DNA from: Hyphomicrobiales bacterium
Lineage (GTDB): Bacteria; Pseudomonadota; Alphaproteobacteria; Rhizobiales; JAJFHR01
Length of the DNA: 7,046 nt
Assembly (NCBI GenBank): GCA_021775515.1
Contig: JAJFHR010000321.1
Location: 1 to 7,046, forward strand
Direction of reading: 5' to 3'
A model generated the notes under the pieces. It saw only the letters and a program-made list of their open reading frames with translations. It was not told the DNA's origin and made no database searches. The position numbers and the translations under genes were made by a program. Below, in pieces: positions 5,750 to 7,046 of the stretch; the first letter of the stretch is position 1, and every line of letters starts with the position of its first letter.

Positions 5750-7046
5750 TTAATCAGTGTTGTTTGCAGGCTGAATTGAAATAGCCGCCTGCGCCGCTGC
5801 CAGGCGTGCAATCGGCACCCGGAATGGCGAGCAGGATACGTAATCAAGCCCAATCTCATGGCAAAAAGCCACAGATTCCGGGTCTCCGCCATGTTCACCA
5901 CAAATACCAAGCTTGATGCCGGGACGAGTGGTCCGGCCACGCTCAACACCGATGCGGACCAGTTCACCAACGCCATTTTTGTCGATGGATATGAAGGGAT
6001 CAACTTCCAACAATCCCTTGGCGGTATATTCATTAAGAAAACGTCCGGCATCATCGCGGCTTATACCAAATGTTGTCTGAGTAAGGTCATTGGTGCCAAA
6101 GGAGAAAAATTCCGCCGTTTTCGCTATTTCTTCTGCCACTAGACAGGCACGGGGCAACTCAATCATTGTGCCGATGAGATACTCCAGCTTTTCACCGCTT
6201 TCTTCCTGAACTTTCGCAGCAGTTGCTTCAATACGTGCCGTTACATTATCCAGTTCTGCCTTTGTAGCAATCAACGGCACCATGATTTCGGGAATGACCG
6301 GTTTGCCGGTTTTTCCCGCTGCTTCTATTGCCGCTTCAAAAATCGCCCTGGCCTGCATTTCGGGAATTTCCGGATAGGAAATGGCCAACCGGCAGCCGCG
6401 ATGACCCAGCATAGGATTAAATTCGTCCAACTCTGCAACGCGCATACGCAGGCGATCCGTCGAAACTCCCATGGCTTGTGCAACCTGGGTTATTTCATCC
6501 TCACCTTTGGGCAGGAATTCATTTAAGGGCGGATCCAGAAGACGGATTGTTACGGGAAGGCCGGACATGATTTCGAATAGTTCAACAAAATCGGCCCGTT
6601 GCATCGGTAAAATTTTATCGAGAGCTGCTCGTCTACCAGCCGCTGTTTCAGCCAATATCATCTCGCGGACTGCAACAATTCGCTCACCGTCGAAAAACAT
6701 GTGCTCCGTTCGGCTAAGCCCGATGCCTTCGGCGCCGAATTGCCGGGCAGTACGGGCATCAAGCGGTGTTTCAGCGTTTGCTCGAACCCCCAGGGTGCGG
6801 ACCTCATCAGCCCAGGTCATCAAAACGCCGAAATCTCCGGAAAATTCGGCTTTCAATGTCGGCACTTCACCCTTCATCACTTCGCCGGTAGATCCGTCAA
6901 TAGTAATAAGGTCGCCCTGTTTTAGGCTAACACCAGCAGACGTCATGGTTTGAGTTTTATAATCAATATAGACGGTGCCGGCACCGGAAACGCAGGGTCG
7001 GCCCATGCCGCGGGCGACAACCGCAGCATGGCTGGTCATGCCACCA
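5750..7046 (-). CDS. ppdK: Pyruvate, phosphate dikinase, C-terminal half (runs off right edge)
   Basis: PPDK interconverts ATP + pyruvate + Pi with AMP + PEP + PPi in the cytosol, in gluconeogenesis or PPi-based glycolysis. About 431 codons are visible of a protein normally about 880-890 residues, so the ATP-grasp half lies beyond the edge. The first in-frame Met (7037-7039) is internal: it sits in the phosphohistidine motif GGMTSHAAVVARGMG. Numbering from that Met, His4 is the phosphocarrier, followed by the PEP/pyruvate TIM barrel with Arg110 (GLSRTEHMFF), Arg166 (TIRLLDPPLNEFLP), Glu294 (TMIELPRA), Asn317-Asp318 (SFGTNDLTQ) and the general-acid Cys380 (GICGEHGGDP). Each equals the Clostridium symbiosum residue as I recall it (H455, R561, R617, E745, N768, D769, C831) with a constant offset of 451. 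The C-terminus, CSPFRVPIARLAAAQAAI, is normal. It is upstream of meaB in the same probable operon. Confidence 0.97.
   Translation of the reverse strand, partial: GGMTSHAAVVARGMGRPCVSGAGTVYIDYKTQTMTSAGVSLKQGDLITIDGSTGEVMKGEVPTLKAEFSGDFGVLMTWADEVRTLGVRANAETPLDARTARQFGAEGIGLSRTEHMFFDGERIVAVREMILAETAAGRRAALDKILPMQRADFVELFEIMSGLPVTIRLLDPPLNEFLPKGEDEITQVAQAMGVSTDRLRMRVAELDEFNPMLGHRGCRLAISYPEIPEMQARAIFEAAIEAAGKTGKPVIPEIMVPLIATKAELDNVTARIEATAAKVQEESGEKLEYLIGTMIELPRACLVAEEIAKTAEFFSFGTNDLTQTTFGISRDDAGRFLNEYTAKGLLEVDPFISIDKNGVGELVRIGVERGRTTRPGIKLGICGEHGGDPESVAFCHEIGLDYVSCSPFRVPIARLAAAQAAISIQPANNTD

Noticed and set aside
5731..6054. Open frame of 107 codons on the minus strand in another frame of ppdK
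   Set aside because: It overlaps the PPDK C-terminus, including the catalytic Cys region, and shows no family resemblance.
6471..6953. Open frame of 160 codons on the plus strand
   Set aside because: It lies antisense to conserved PPDK motifs; its Arg/Ser-rich composition is typical of a reverse-frame shadow.
7037..7039. Met codon as the start of a 429-residue protein
   Set aside because: This Met is inside the PPDK phosphohistidine motif GGMTSHAAVV, and the frame is open to the window edge, so it is internal.
1..7046. Mobile element, CRISPR array, phage or defence system
   Set aside because: No transposase, integrase, regularly spaced repeats, terminal repeats or nuclease genes; all genes but one are recognisable core metabolism, tRNA modification or repair.

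Overview
The window looks like ordinary chromosomal DNA from an alphaproteobacterium of moderate GC content, judged by eye. The lineage call is an inference from protein style: a long Sua5-type threonylcarbamoyl-AMP synthase, a D-2-hydroxyglutarate-dehydrogenase-like flavoprotein, a DmdC/FadE-like acyl-CoA dehydrogenase, a MeaB GTPase with a TKAD motif, and bacterial PPDK. No mobile element, CRISPR array, tRNA, rRNA or prophage gene is visible.

Layout. Bases 1-198 (minus) hold the first 66 residues of an acyl-CoA dehydrogenase that continues off the left edge. A 111-bp divergent spacer separates it from a plus-strand cluster at 310-3251: Sua5/TsaC tRNA-modification enzyme, FAD-linked D-2-hydroxyacid dehydrogenase, and a small YpeA-like GNAT acetyltransferase whose ATG overlaps the preceding stop by one base (TGATG). 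Converging on it, 15 bp away, is a minus-strand SRAP/YedK gene for abasic-site DNA-protein crosslinking (3267-3965). A 218-bp divergent spacer (3966-4183) carries several dyad and repeat motifs. It leads into a 200-residue helical protein I cannot assign (4184-4786), which converges with 8 bp to spare on a minus-strand pair: ppdK (pyruvate, phosphate dikinase, C-terminal half, entering from the right edge) followed 22 nt later by meaB, the GTPase chaperone of B12-dependent acyl-CoA mutases.

How they may work together (inference). Acyl-CoA dehydrogenase, MeaB and PPDK would fit a route from fatty or branched acyl-CoA through propionyl/methylmalonyl-CoA to C4 acids, pyruvate and PEP. The D-2-hydroxyacid dehydrogenase would salvage 2-oxoglutarate from D-2-hydroxyglutarate, or oxidise D-lactate. 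Sua5 and YedK are housekeeping tRNA-modification and DNA-repair genes.

I found no convincing new multi-gene system. The points most worth checking are the unassigned 200-residue protein with its acidic C-terminal tail, the operator-like palindrome overlapping a possible -35 box upstream of it, the ppdK-meaB pairing, and an A8 slippery tract inside yedK.
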